DNA of 64,000 nucleotides from Mangifera indica (GCF_011075055.1 NW_025401159.1:1-64000), one strand, 5' to 3'; numbered from the stretch's first letter, positions 38,001-50,063 are shown. Translations and numbers: made by a program. The notes: a model not told the origin generated them from the letters alone.

Positions 38001-41000
38001 CGCTTTTTCCATCTCTTCCTAGGCCACCTCCATTTCCTCCCCATGCTTCATCTTCTACAGGAAGAGGAGGGAAAACTGATGGTAATTGTGCTGCAATAGG
38101 AGGGATGAGCCATGTGTTTGCTCTGAAACCATAAGGAAGATTTCCAAACTACAAGGTAAAATAGAATAGGTTAACAGCATAAAACAGGACCTACATAGTA
38201 AGAAACTAAGGATTCATAAAACTATATTATTAGACAATTCTTTCACAATATTATTCAAAGAATATTTGATATGTTAAAATCAAAATTAAATAACAGTAAA
38301 TATTGAAACAACTGTTCACCTTATTATGCTCTAAGAACGCTTTCATGAGATCATCATAAGCCTGAAATGACATAAATGAGAAATGTAACTTCAACCAAAT
38401 ATTTTACTACCCAATCAACATCAAGTCAAAATAGCATAAGGTAAAAAGAAGTTCGGCAGAATCTAAAATCTCCGATTCAATTACAACTACAATTAAAATA
38501 AAAGACTAAATGTCAATACATATCTGCTACCTTTTATGTATATTGGGGCATTATATGCAAAAGTTATGAAAGCTAATAATATAGAGAAACTAAATCAACA
38601 CTCAAGAAAACTGACATTGTCAAACGCTCGGCTAAGCTGCCTCAACAAATCAACAAGATTGTGGCAGAGAATCCGCTGCTTTCCTACACTATAGAAACCC
38701 TTCCTACAGGCTTCAACATGAACCAGCTTCCCGTTGCAAAGCTTCACCTGAAATTAACAACAAGTCTCAAATCTCGAAGACGCATTAAAAAAAAAAAAAA
38801 AAGCATTATCTAAATCATTTGTATAAGTTGGTTTAACAAGTAAGAAGTTCCTACATCAAGTGATAAAAGATGATCATCAGCTGAAACGTCTTCGAGATGT
38901 CGTTTCGTTGCCCTTCTTATAACTGTAAGATGCACATCCAGCTTCTTTAATATAATATAATTTTTATAAACACTGAAAATGCTTTTTTTTATGAAGAGAT
39001 ATAAAGAAAGAAAACAATACATTGAAGAGGAGGAGTGAGGTGTGAAAGAGAGAAGAACTCATAAAAACTGCCGAGTTTAGGGCAGTAGTGACTCATCTCT
39101 CCGTCTCCGTCAACGGACACATCATTGGACGACAGGGATTTTGAAATTTTCGATGATGGCAGTGGTGGTGATTGTTTGTTAAAACTGGATTTCACGATGG
39201 TTTTCTTGGCACTTTTATTATCCACCGCATTCTTGGCCACGTCCGACTTCGCGCCATCCTTGGTCGCACCGGACGGCCCAAAGAAAGTCGTACACGCAAC
39301 GATGTCCAGCACTCGTCTAACGTGCGCCACAGCCTGCTCCTCATTGTAATCCCCTGTTTGAAATTTGGGAGCCAAAACCCACGGATTATTTTTCTAGGCG
39401 TCGCGCCAAAGCGGCACATGATAAATAAAGCCGTTTTAATAATTATTAGCCGTTAGTGGAAATTTACCTTCCGTCAATATTAGGATGCAAGGCTTTAATG
39501 CTGACACGTCGACAGTGTCCTTTAACCGTGGCCCGCGTGCCTGTCATTTGTGAAAAATTTCAACTAAAAAGTTTGAACTTTTTGAAAAGCCAAAGTACAA
39601 ATTTTGTTATTCAAAATATCCTCTCCCCACAAATATTTATTTGTTAATTTTAAAATTTTTAAATATTTTTTTATAAAAATAATATCATTATTTTATTTAT
39701 AATATTAAAAATAAATCAAAATCTAATCATTTTTTCTCTTTAAATTTTAAAACTAAAAATTTATCTTTAACTCAAATTTTAAAAAATGATATTTTTCTTC
39801 TAAAGTTCAGTTTTTAGATCTCCAACATTATCATCAACGACAAATATTTTTTGATATCTCCTCTCTTTTTGACAATCAAGTTTCTCTTATTTGAAAGCTT
39901 AGATGACATCAATTATTGTTAGAAATAACTCTCAACTTCATCAGGAAGATGAAGTTGTTCATTTTCCCTGACAGAGATGAGAGTCTCATTTTTTTTTAGA
40001 AAGACGAAAACAAGATCTAACTCGTCTTTGTCAAAGAGGTGATGTTTCATCTTTCCTGATGAAACATCATCTCCTACTGGATGAAAGATGATGAGATAAC
40101 GACCATCAAAAGAAAAGAAAAGAGATGATACTAGAGAAGTATTAGAGATAGTGTCAGAGTTTAAAAACTAATCTCTAAGAAATGAAATATGATTTTTTAA
40201 AATTTAACATATAAAAAAAAATTATTAATTTTTAGAATTTAAAAGAAAAAAATAAAATTTTAAAAGATTAAAGTTTTAGTAACTTTTATTATTCATAATT
40301 GAATAAATAAAGTTTTTAAAATTTAAAATAAGAGGGTACGTAGGGTGAAAAATAATTCTTTAGCCTTTTTGAAACTTCTAACACATTTGATAAATAATCT
40401 ATAAAGAGGCCGGTGATTGTATCGGACATTTACCTCATGAGATAATGAAAATGTTGTGATACTACAAGTTTCTGCTTTCACGGCTAGCAAGCGACGGACA
40501 TCTATGATCCTGTCCGTTGATATTCCCTGTTATAATTCCAATGTTCATCTTACGTTAATACAAAAGTCTAAATCTAGCATTCGATTTTTCAATTAGACAA
40601 ACACAAAGTCAAATAATCATAATCAAAATTCCCGTCCTGACAAATTAAATTCAATTATTATTTTGAGAGAAAACAACAGCACGCTTTCAATTCTGAAAAC
40701 AAATTTCATTTACGATGCTAAGTAAATTGTTGTTTAGCAAATTTCTATCTACCGTGAAAACGACAAGGCATTCAAGTTTCAGCCATAAAAATGCCTGACA
40801 AATTTGCTGACATTGGAATAGTCAAGATTATGGAATAAAGACAATCTTGCAAGTATGAAAAAAGTGTAAAGGCCGAAAGATTATCCCCACATAAGGTTTA
40901 ATGAAATTTCAAACTTTTACCTTTTAAAATTTTAAAAATTTAAATATTTATTTATAAATAAAAATTTTATTAAAAATATCAATTAAAATTATAAATAAAA

Positions 41001-42003
41001 TTATTATTTATTAAAAAATTTAAAATTTTATCTTATTTTACTTTTCAAGTTTAAAAATCTTATATTTTCTCTAACCCAAAGTTTAAAAACTGATAAATAC
41101 TCTTTAAGGTTTATTCTTTTTCTCTCTAACATCAATTTATCATTTCTGATTGTCGATCATCCTTCCTCCTATCTTATCTCTCCCTCCAGTCATTCTCTTT
41201 TTCCTCTCTAACCATCTTCAATCAAGATAAAGACTCGTCATCTTTGTCTTACCTAAAGACAGTTGAATAAGGAAGAGAGAGTGACTGGAGGGGGAGATAA
41301 GACAGGAGGGAGGATGACCAATGATCAAAAATGGTGAATTGACACCAAAAAGAAAAGAAATAAATCTTTGAGGATATTTATCAGTTTTTAAATTTTAGAT
41401 TAGAGAAAATTATAAAATTTTTAAATTTAAGAAATAAAATATGATAAAACTTTAATTTTTAAAATTTTTTAATAAATAATAATTTTACTTTTAATATTAT
41501 TTAAGATTTTTAACAAAAATTTAATTATAAATAAGTGTTTAAATTTTGGAAAGTTCGCTGAGTAAAAGTGTAGAATTTCCCTTTTATCTTAGGTGGGAAC
41601 AAGTGTTTTGGCCAAGTCTAAAATGCCCGAGAAAATTAAAGAACGAGGAGCACCTCGGTGCCGCTGACTCGTAACTGCATCGAGCAAATTAAATTATGTA
41701 GACAGAAATCTAGCTGGATTTACTCAATTAAACTTCAACACAGGAGCTATGAACTGAATTAAGAGCAACAAACCTTTAAAATAACGCGAGTTTCATCTGG
41801 AAGGTTTATGGTGATGTCCATAGCAACCGGCAGAACTGTAATAAACAAGATTTTAATGATAAGAATATAACTGATTAAATGGTATACAGAGATTGGAACA
41901 AAGATAATGAACAAAATTGAAAACTAATTAATGAAGCCATACCCTTGTCTTCCTTCTTCTTCTTTTCGCCTTTAGCCTTGCCGCGACTGTTCCTTGGAGC
42001 CAT
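29076..42003 (-). CDS. REC1: REC/TSS family protein (clustered-mitochondria-like, TPR), one frame break
   Basis: Predicted 1,873-residue protein of the REDUCED CHLOROPLAST COVERAGE/TSS group, which sets the cell volume occupied by chloroplasts. Exons: 42003-41943, 41835-41774, 40526-40434, 39540-39468, 39353-39021, 38922-38855, 38747-38616, 38361-38320, 38148-37627, 37542-37388, 37070-36539, 36442-36380, 36293-36192, 35668-35351, 34759-34667, 34556-34455, 34350-34246, 33993-33860, 33420-33237, 32722-32591, 32209-32097, 31941-31851, 31188-29076. Start [17 protein letters not shown] is typical. CLU N-terminal domain about 20-100, CLU core about 290-460, eIF3-p135-like segment about 690-880, then tandem TPRs about 885-1135 and a low-complexity tail. 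All phases match. In the last exon, within 29607-29591, WPGS and [12 protein letters not shown] are one base out of register. REC1 is chosen by synteny; REC2 or REC3 is possible. Confidence 0.9.
31318..31353 (+). repeat. 36-bp direct repeat, copy 1 (REC intron)
   Basis: A 36-base string starting TCAGATTTTTGCATATTC recurs without mismatch at 31477-31512, 159 bases away, in the intron before the last REC exon. Confidence 0.8.
31477..31512 (+). repeat. 36-bp direct repeat, copy 2 (REC intron)
   Basis: Exact second copy of 31318-31353. The sequence just left of this copy (AGAAGTCAG) resembles an AGAAGTCAA inside the spacer, suggesting a local slippage-type duplication. Confidence 0.8.
39588..40364. 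mobile_element. 777-bp foldback MITE in REC intron 3
   Basis: Flanked by identical 10-bp copies CTTTTTGAAA at 39578-39587 and 40365-40374. Termini are inverted repeats: AGCCAAAGTACAAATTTTG at the left and, on the minus strand, GCTAAAGAATTATTTTTC at the right. The arms are complementary over much of their length, meeting in a centre rich in GATGAAACATCATC-type palindromes (about 40040-40095). It lies between REC exons 3 and 4. Target length and GGC-type ends fit a Mutator-like non-autonomous element. Confidence 0.6.
40871..41613. mobile_element. 743-bp long-arm foldback MITE in REC intron 2
   Basis: Starts GGCCGAAAGATTATCCCCAC; read on the minus strand the other end starts GGCCAAAACACTTGTTCCCAC. 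The whole element is a long inverted repeat with arms of some 350 bases; for example CCTCCAGTCATTCTC near 41191 pairs with GAGTGACTGGAGG near 41279. Flanks are AAGTGTAAA (40862-40870) and AAGTCTAAA (41614-41622), 8 of 9 identical. It lies between REC exons 2 and 3, so the unspliced transcript could form a long hairpin. Confidence 0.65.
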
Positions 42004-43094
42004 TTTCGACCCTTGCTAGATGAACTTAATCCTGTTTCAAGATATATCTCAAACAGTTCATTATTCCAGTAGCCACTGAGAAATATTGCTCAGAACTGAC
42101 AAAACCAATCAGAAATAGAGTAAAGTCTAAACCAGAAAGGTACTCAAGATAGAAAAGGAAATATCAGAATTCAGAAGAACAATCAATTTTTTCGTTTAAT
42201 ATTACAAGTCAAGAAGCATTATAAACACAAACCAAGCAGCAGAAGCAGAAGACACGGAGGAATTCTGCAATCGCAGGGATTGAAGAGGAGAGAGCAAAGC
42301 GTCGTTAATGTACTATCAAAATCCTCGGGATGATACCACACCAAGTTAATAAGAGACGTTACTTCAAATGTGTGTAAAAACCATTAAAAGATATATGCTT
42401 AAAACAGCACAGCAACCTGAGTGAAGTTTTTCAGAAGTTGGATAAAGAAGAGTGCTTAACCATTAAAAAAGTTTGAAACGAAGCACTCATCCACTTGGTG
42501 CGAGAAAAGAGAATCGAGAGAGGCTGGTGTGATAAGAAATGAAGGGCGGAGATTTAACAGACAGATGACATAAGGTATTTTATGGCAGTTTCTGGCTCAC
42601 TCGGTATTTATATATTATTTTCTGGATAGTTCTTTTTTTTTTTTTTTTTTGCTAAATATAAATATTATATATTATTAAATATAACCGATAAAAGTGAAAA
42701 TCAACTGAAATTCACTGCCCAGTTGCAGCTTCATGTAGATAAGACGCCATTGTCGATCAGCCAATGCTAATCAAAGCCTTCCAGAATTTCTTATTAGATC
42801 AGAAATTGGGAAAAAAAAAAAAGTTAATGAGAATCGGGAACTGTTTGTGTATATAGAAACATGCAAAAAATGCTTTTTCAAAGAAAGACGAAGAGTAATA
42901 CACAATATAACTAGTTTTGACTCTAAATGATGCACAAATAGGGCTTGAAAAGATAGATTTAGAGATAATGTTTGGGAATTATAGGAGAATAGATCCAAAA
43001 TCATATTAGAAAATGCATGTTCAGTTATGTGCCATTTCTGATTTAGCATATGTTTGTACACTGAGACAAGTATTCCACATATGATCATGTGAAC
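42004..43094. promoter_or_regulatory. REC 5' leader and presumed promoter
   Basis: A splice acceptor (CTTGAAACAG) ends at about 42032, so a leader intron probably lies upstream of the REC ATG. CT/GA-rich transcribed-looking sequence continues to about 42540. An 18-base T run at 42633-42650 follows. No TATA box can be firmly placed. Confidence 0.35.
42633..42650. repeat. T18 homopolymer
   Basis: Eighteen T in a row upstream of the REC gene; prone to length error or variation. Confidence 0.9.
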
Positions 43095-43260
43095 ATCAAA
43101 ATCATGCATTAAACATATAGACGCTCATGCACGATAGTCATATGTGAAGTACTATTTTTCATCCAAGTTTTAATTCAATCAAAATCATGGATTAAACATA
43201 CAGTCGCTCATGCACGATAGTCATATGTGAAGTACTATTTTTCATCCAAGTTTTAGTTTA
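43095..43260 (+). repeat. 83-bp tandem duplication (two copies)
   Basis: Copy 1 is 43095-43177 and copy 2 is 43178-43260, both beginning ATCAAAATCATG and containing GCTCATGCACGATAGTCATA. They differ at only a handful of positions. The right-hand part of each copy (GTGAAGTACTATTTTTCATC) matches the end of the foldback element that follows, so the duplication includes the element's left end plus flank. Confidence 0.8.
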
Positions 43261-44007
43261 ATCTCAAAAATATATCTATAACTGATGAAAAACTCAAACA
43301 CTTACTCGTTCTTAAATTGTCATTAAATTTTTTGTTAAATATAAAGGTGAAACTGTTATTTAATAATAATATTAAAAAATATATAATTTTATCTCATTTT
43401 TTCCCTCAAGTTTTAAAAATTAACATTTAATCTCCATACCTAAACTTTAAAAAGTGACTTTTTTTTTTCTAAATCCCTAATTTTTTCTTCACTCCTCCTC
43501 CTGACCACCAGCGACCAACAAGATTGGAGGTTAATTAACAAGCGTCGTCCAGATCTGGACAATGCTCCTCATCCTTCATTGGACAACAGAGCATCGTCCA
43601 ATAAGGATGATAAAACGTCATTTAGAATGAATAATGAAACATTGTCCAGATCTGGATAAGTGGACCAGATCTAGGTAACACTCGTCATACTTAGATGACG
43701 ACTTCTCTGCCATTGGTTGGCTATAATTGGAGAAAATGATTATATTTCAGGTGAAAAAAGTGAATTTTTTAAAACTTAATTTAGAGGAAAAAATGTTAAT
43801 TTTTCAAACAAAAATAGAAAAATGAGATATAACTTTAATTATTTTAATATTACCAATAAAATGATAAATGTGCCCCTTAACTTTAACAGAAAATACGTGA
43901 ATATGTCGTAACAGATTAAAACTTGAATAGATATTTAAGTTTTTCATCTAACATAGATATATATTTGTCATTTCAACAAAGCTTGGGTGGGACATTGTTC
44001 TTTTCCC
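43226..44007. mobile_element. foldback MITE, same family, left end duplicated
   Basis: About 780 bp. The right end read on the minus strand starts GGGAAAAGAACAATGTCCCA; the left end resembles it (GTGAAGTACTATTTTTCATC). Arms are complementary, and the interior has repeated GTCCAGATCTGGA palindromes (43546-43562 and 43646-43660). It is about three-quarters similar along its length to the element at 44660-45319, in the same orientation. No clean target duplication was found; the left boundary is approximate because of the 83-bp tandem duplication. Confidence 0.5.
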
Positions 44008-44651
44008 TTATTGATATATCTGTAATGATCTAAGGTGCTATATATAATTTCCTTGGCGTTTAGATGAATGTGGATTATGGAGTTATCTTTTTAACATGCG
44101 AACTTTCTATGTTGATATTTCCTTGCTGAATCGTATATTTTATGTAAATTTTTTAATAATTTATCTGATTATTGGATTTTTTTTTCGTTCGATCTACACG
44201 TGATGGGTTGATGAAATTAAGTATTACAATAATAAATGAGAAACCATATTTAGTCAAACTCAATTTTCATGCCTCGTGATTAAAATTGAATCGACGAGTC
44301 AGTCTAAAGACTCTTCAATAACTAGTTACAGTTCAAATATTAATTAATTCCTAAGTCCCTTTATTATGCAACAGACTAGACAGAACAGTTATCCCAACCT
44401 ACTTACATGCATAATGTGATTTGCATGTGTAGCCATGTTTCATGCGGGCGGATAATTCTCCGCCATTTGTCCTTGAAAATGATATTCATTTGATAAGTTT
44501 GACGCACGCCTCTCATTTTTCAGGCTTCTTCTAGCCCATAGTATTTACACTTCCCGCAAATATGTGTTTATTCATTTCAATTATTCAACATGAGACCTTT
44601 TTTTTCCCCTCTCTTGTTTTTTAAGATAATTTTGTCTTTCTAGAGTATTAT
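44008..44651. other. spacer between two foldback elements
   Basis: AT-rich, no gene and no bounded repeat seen. Confidence 0.4.
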
Positions 44652-44659
44652 TAAAGTTA

Positions 44660-45319
44660 GGGCAAAGAATTTTTTTTCACACAAATTTTAGTTTAATTTT
44701 AAAAATACTTTTGTGATTGATAAAAAAACTCAAATACTTATCTATTTATAAATTATCGTTAAATACAATAATAAAATCGTTATTTAATAATCATATTAAA
44801 AAATATATAATTTTATCTTATGTTCTCCTTCAAGTTTTAAAAATTAACATTTAACTTTCATACTTGAACTTTGAAAAGTGACTTTTTTCTCTTAAATCCC
44901 TAATTTTTTCTTTACTCCTCCCTCCTACCACCAATGACCGACACAACTAATTATTAGACGACGAGCATCGTCCAGATTTGGATGACAATCGTCATCCTTA
45001 GATGAAAGGGCCTTGTTCCTTCACCGTTGATTGGTTGTTCTTTGAAAAAAGTGGTTGGATTTTAGGAGAAAAAATGAATTTTTTAAAATTTAATTCAAAA
45101 AAAATATTAATTTTTCAAACTAATGAGAAAAAATAAGATATGATTTTAATTATTTTAATATTATTGATAAAATAACAAATTTATCTTTTAACTTTAATAA
45201 ACAATTTATAAACATGTTTTAATAAATTAAAACTTAAATAAATATTTAAAATTTTTATTTATTATAAATATATATTTATTATTTCAATAAAATTTAGTTG
45301 ATAAATTGTCCTTCTCCCG
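44660..45319. mobile_element. 660-bp foldback MITE, same family
   Basis: Flanked by TAAAGTTA at 44652-44659 and 45320-45327 (8 bp identical; 8 of 9 if one more base is counted). Left end GGGCAAAGAATTTTTTTTC; right end on the minus strand GGGAGAAGGACAATTTATC. Interior contains CATCGTCCAGATTTGGATG at about 44967, shared with the neighbour element. No open frame of interest. Confidence 0.6.
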
Positions 45320-45327
45320 TAAAGTTA

Positions 45328-45742
45328 TTCTTATTTTACGAAAGAATAACGAAGAAAAAGATGTACTTACTCTGTTTTTCCAGAATTTGCCAATGAAGTT
45401 GGGCAATAGGTCGATGGATTTGACACGCTTCTCTGTCTTGCGTTCCGAAAGTTTTGATTATTAATAACTGAATTTTTTTGTGGTATGTTTGGTCTTACTA
45501 ATAGTAAATAATTATTTAAAATTCATTTTGACTTGCTTTTTTAAATTAACTTATATTATAACATAACGCGACAATAAAGATTTAAGCTTACATATATATG
45601 TATGTATTTGTTTTTCATTATGTAAGGACTTACGTAAGTACTACAACGATGAATGAACACATCACAATCATTGGGAAATACCTTTGGAAAGTTTATTAGA
45701 ATTTGTTCTCCTTTACGTGTCATAACATCGGTGAGAAGATTG
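45328..45742. other. spacer
   Basis: AT-rich sequence with no recognisable gene between two transposon relics. Confidence 0.4.
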
Positions 45743-45750
45743 GATCATTG

Positions 45751-46313
45751 TAGAGATGATAATTTTGGTTCAACTTTGAAAGTTTTAATTCTAACAGAGA
45801 GAAGATTCTTTGATAAAAATGTAAAAAAAAGATAAACACAGAAATGAAAAAAATTTTGGTAATCAAATACGAGAATATATGTGTTCTCTCTTCGCCCCAC
45901 TCCTTACTCACCCCACCTTCGTTCTCATCCTTTTATAGTAATATATTTTCTTAAAATACTAATATATATTTATAGTTTTAGATTATTTATGTTTTTTAAA
46001 TTTATTTAAGTTTTTGTTATGTATATTAAAGTGATTAATATATTATATTTGTAGTATTTGAAATACTATATTGATTTTAATTTTACGTAATTTTGTTATT
46101 TAACATATTTCTATTGTGTTTAAAGGATATAAGGAGAAGATTTTTCTTTACGGATATGGGAAGAAAATTTTTCCCTACAAGAACTGGGAGAGGATGGAGA
46201 GAGAATTTTTATTTACATGGAGGAAACGAAAAATTATTTTTATCCCTATAATGGAGATGCTCTAGAAACAAAGATTGAGATCTCTTTCCTACCTCTCCCT
46301 ATTATCATCCCTA
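45751..46313. mobile_element. 563-bp hAT-like MITE, perfect 8-bp target duplication
   Basis: Target duplication GATCATTG at 45743-45750 and 46314-46321. Left end TAGAGATGATAATTTTGG; right end on the minus strand TAGGGATGATAATAGGGAG. Both fit hAT termini. The internal GAAAATTTTTCCC/GGAGAGGATGG type sequence is commonly seen in this kind of plant element. Non-coding. Confidence 0.65.
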
Positions 46314-46321
46314 GATCATTG

Positions 46322-47113
46322 AACCTGAATTCACCAATACTATTTTCAAGTTACTCGACTGATTAACAAAACACTCAAAAAGTGTGTATCAATTCGATAA
46401 GCAAGGTAGAGGATAGAGGACCAAATTAGTATTTTCCACCAAACTTTTGATGAAAACAAAAATCAATTAGAAAGTAGATAAAATAATGAACTTGGAAAAA
46501 TCAATTAGAGGCACCACTACGGTCAGGAGATTATGGGTTTGAGTGAGTGGGGCGGTAATAGGTTGTATTTTAAGGAAGTTGATAAAAAAAAAAGAGGGCA
46601 CCTATTTCATTGGATTACACGTTCTTTCTTCTTTTTGTTGTGTCAATTGATAGTGTTGCTCTAGTGCATCCCAAATGCCCATTTTTAAATTGATTAATTG
46701 GAAGAAAGAAAGTAATTCAATTGGTCAAAACACGCCAATCAAATCACTGGGTTTTTGTTTAAAGGCCAATGAAAGATTCCCAAGGGCTTATCAATTTTAA
46801 AACCTATTAACCATTTTGTGCGAGGAACTGGTGGCAGCTGCATGATGCATATTGGGACCAATCACTCTTAATTTTCAGTAAACTGGGTGGACATTTTTTA
46901 ATATATAATTTAATACATAAATAATTAGATAATTTTAAATTAACGAAAATATAACACTTTTTAGATGATGGTATATTATCTTTGTACCCAATCATATATT
47001 AAAAATGTGCGCCTTTAATTTTTTATGTCTTCTTTAACTATTTAGTACATTTGGAATATATTTTTCATCCCAAAGTCCCTATATTGAAAACAGATGAATT
47101 TCATCCCTCATAA
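46322..47113. other. spacer, no gene seen
   Basis: Low-complexity AT-rich DNA. Only short frames occur; none resembles a known family. Confidence 0.4.
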
Positions 47114-47576
47114 GGGGTGTTTGGTCAAGGAGATTAAAAATTACTCTGGTAATTTATCTTTTATTATTTAAATTATTTTGTTTAATTTATAAGTAATAAA
47201 AATTTTTAGTAATATTCTATTATCAACGTTGATGCTACAAATATTATAAAGGATAATCTGATTAACACTTCAAACTTATGTATTAAAAGATTACTAATGT
47301 AATATTGATTTTATTTTCTTATTTAGTAATTTTTTAAAATAAAAATAACTTCATTTTCAATTAATATAACAAATAATATAAAAAAAATTAAAATAATTAT
47401 ACCAAAGAAATTTTAAGTAAAATAGTATATTAATATTTTTTTGCTATCTCTAACCAAACACAATAATTATTTATACATATTTATTTTTATCAAATATTAT
47501 AATAATTTATACTCAATAATATTTAAGATAATCTTTTAATTTTAATAATAAAATATTCTCCAAATTAAACCCCCCT
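47114..47576. mobile_element. possible PIF/Harbinger-like MITE
   Basis: A 463-bp AT-rich block begins GGGGTGTTTGGTCAAGGAG and, on the minus strand from the other side, AGGGGGGTTTAATTTGGAG. TAA flanks both sides (47111-47113 and 47577-47579), as expected for a 3-bp target. The inverted repeat is short and imperfect, so this call is tentative; a hAT-type element with eroded flanks is the alternative. Confidence 0.4.
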
Positions 47577-47579
47577 TAA

Positions 47580-49901
47580 GTTAACATTTTCATCCTTATA
47601 TTAATATGAATAGAAAATAAATATTTTTGTAATGAAAATAATTAAGTTTATGAAGAATTTAATTAGAATACATAGTGCTTAAATATTCAAATATTAGGTT
47701 TGTTTATTTGTGCCAAGCTAATCAGGGTTTCACGACAGCTGCTTTGTTACTCAAAGCAAATTGTTATTGGCCTTCTTTCCCGTATAAACTAGCAAGGAGG
47801 AAGAACAATAGCAAAGTGATGTTTTTCAACAACTGAGTAGTCCGAATCAAGTTGTTCTCTTAGGCCGCTTCATGGAAAATCATTCTTTATCCACCATGGC
47901 ATTAAGGAGACGTTTTTCACCTATCCGTTGTTTCAGAGCTAGTCTGTGTGTGGGATGCCTGCGCACAAAAATATTTCATTCAAAAAATGAGTCACAGTCT
48001 GAACTTTTCTCTTTTGTCGTGGATAGATGAATAACGTGCAGCCTTTGTTTCCTTTCACCTTCAAAGATCAATAATGTGGAAGACCAATCACTGAACATAG
48101 ACAGGAGTTACATAACTCACCGTCTCAAGAGTCATAAATAGCTCTTCAATTAACCGAACTTACAGATTGTCGAAAACTCAAGAACTTTTAGGATGTGATT
48201 AAAAAAAAAAAAGAATTAATCTCCTTTGTTCATAGCCAAATCAAGACATGATGAAAGTAATTTTGATTATTAAATAAAGTCATTTCATGATACAAATATG
48301 TCCAATCAAAGTTTAGGATAATGCATAGTGACTTAATCTACACATAGTATCAAAACTCCGCTTACAAGTTTTATTAAAAGGAATTTGAATTTTCATGTGT
48401 TTTCAGTTTGTGTCGTTACACTAACTTAACATGCAAATAAGTGTTTATCTCATCTCATAAAAAATGATATAGAAAGTTCGTTACTTTATTAATATTTTGT
48501 ATTAGTTTTGAAAAATTATAACTTTCGATTATATTGGAAAATTATATTTATATTATCTTAAACTAATTTTTGAATTTAAATTTAATTATAACAAGCAAAT
48601 TAAAACTTTTTTTAAATACATATAGTTATGTGAAGGAAGGAGAAGAGGGAGAAACAAAAAACAACAAAATGATATGATTAGACATACTAGCTCATATAAG
48701 ATAAATGACAAGACTCTTATAATTCCGCTATCCTCCTTAGACATTTTTTTAAAATCAAATTATTCTTATAACAATCTCTCTTGTAAATATTATTCATATT
48801 TTGTCAAAATATTTTATCAGAATCACCAATAACATAATCGTAGATATGAACTCATGAACTACTCATCAAACTACATTAAACAATCTCTTTTTGTAGATAA
48901 TCCACGCGTATTCTTTACCAATCTTGGTGTAATGAATAACAAAATTATATTATAAGTTCTAACTATGGTTCCCTTAATTTAACTTGAACAAGTTATTTAC
49001 AAAAAATCGCAGAAACTAGTGCAACTTTCCATAATCTGTAGTTTGGGGCTTGGGCTATAGTCCAGTCCACTCCAGTCACAGAAACAGACTGCTAGTGAAG
49101 GACTCTAGGCTATCCGAATTTTGAGAACGCCAAAGGTATTTAAACTCCACCCACCCTCATCGAGACTTTAAACAAGGTTTAAAAACCTCATACAGATTAC
49201 TTGAGATGCGGTTGGCAGTCAGCACTGAAAACCACTCCTCCATCTCCAATCTTCTTCACATTTCAAAATGTTAAAATTTTATAGTGAGCTTAAGAGAAGA
49301 CGTATCGGAGGTTCTTTGAGAAAGAAACATAATTCGCTCCTTACGCAATGGTGATAAACTTTAGCTTGTTGTCTCAAATACTTTTCCAGAGGTTTTTTCA
49401 ATTTGTTTTTTTTGAAGCTATGGAAATGGAATGCCGTACTACTGCCGAGACAAACCATCACGGACACCTGCAAGAGCAGCATATAAAATGCGTGCTACCT
49501 TAATTTTTTAGTGTCGCGCTTTCCACGACACAAACGCTCCCTCTCCAAATATTTGGAGCCAAATCACGTCCCAGTTGGCATTGATGTGGTCCCCACATAT
49601 AATCCTTTATTTTATAAACATTTAAATATTAAATATTTAAAAGAACTGTACTTGTGCCTTGTGAACACCTCGCCGTTAAACATACAGATGCCCGCGTCTT
49701 TTTTCTCGAATTTGATATCGGCTGAGTCGCAGTTGCTCTTACTCGGCGGATTTTATTATTTTTCAAGTAAACTCATTTTTCAGTCTGTTCGCTATCGAAT
49801 TCCGAAACTGTATATCTCGATTTTTCCTTTTAATTCTCTACAATATGCTTCTCAATAAAAACCGAAACTTGTGAATTATGCTAGTCTTCTGTGTCGGAGA
49901 C
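47580..49901. other. spacer upstream of the ATX3-like gene
   Basis: AT-rich to about 49000, then more balanced composition towards the gene. Open frames at 49279-49482 (-) and 49511-49858 (+, 115 codons) have no recognisable motif. The second lies within 600 bases of the ATX3 start and may fall in its promoter or leader. Confidence 0.4.
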
Positions 49902-50044
49902 TGAAATTAGGGTTTCGCATCAAATCTAGGGTTTCAATTGGTGTTTTCAAATGAAAACGAAATTTAATTATGCAGCCACAATTTACCGGTTTTGATAGTA
50001 TAGGTCTATAATTTGCTGTATTGGATGTGAAATTAGGGTTTCGC
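49902..50044 (+). promoter_or_regulatory. three telo-box-like motifs upstream of ATX3
   Basis: TTAGGGTTTC occurs at 49907-49916 and again at about 50033-50042, inside a 17-base perfect direct repeat (TGAAATTAGGGTTTCGC, about 49902-49918 and 50028-50044). A third TAGGGTTTC is at 49927-49935. The complement AAACCCTA is the plant telo box, found near transcription starts of growth-related genes and bound by telomere-repeat-binding factors. Motifs are seen directly; a role is inferred. Confidence 0.5.
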
Positions 50045-50063
50045 TTTTCGGGAGAAGAAGAAG

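Noticed and set aside
49511..49858. 115-codon + strand frame upstream of ATX3
   Set aside because: No recognisable domain and low-complexity composition; more likely promoter or leader DNA.
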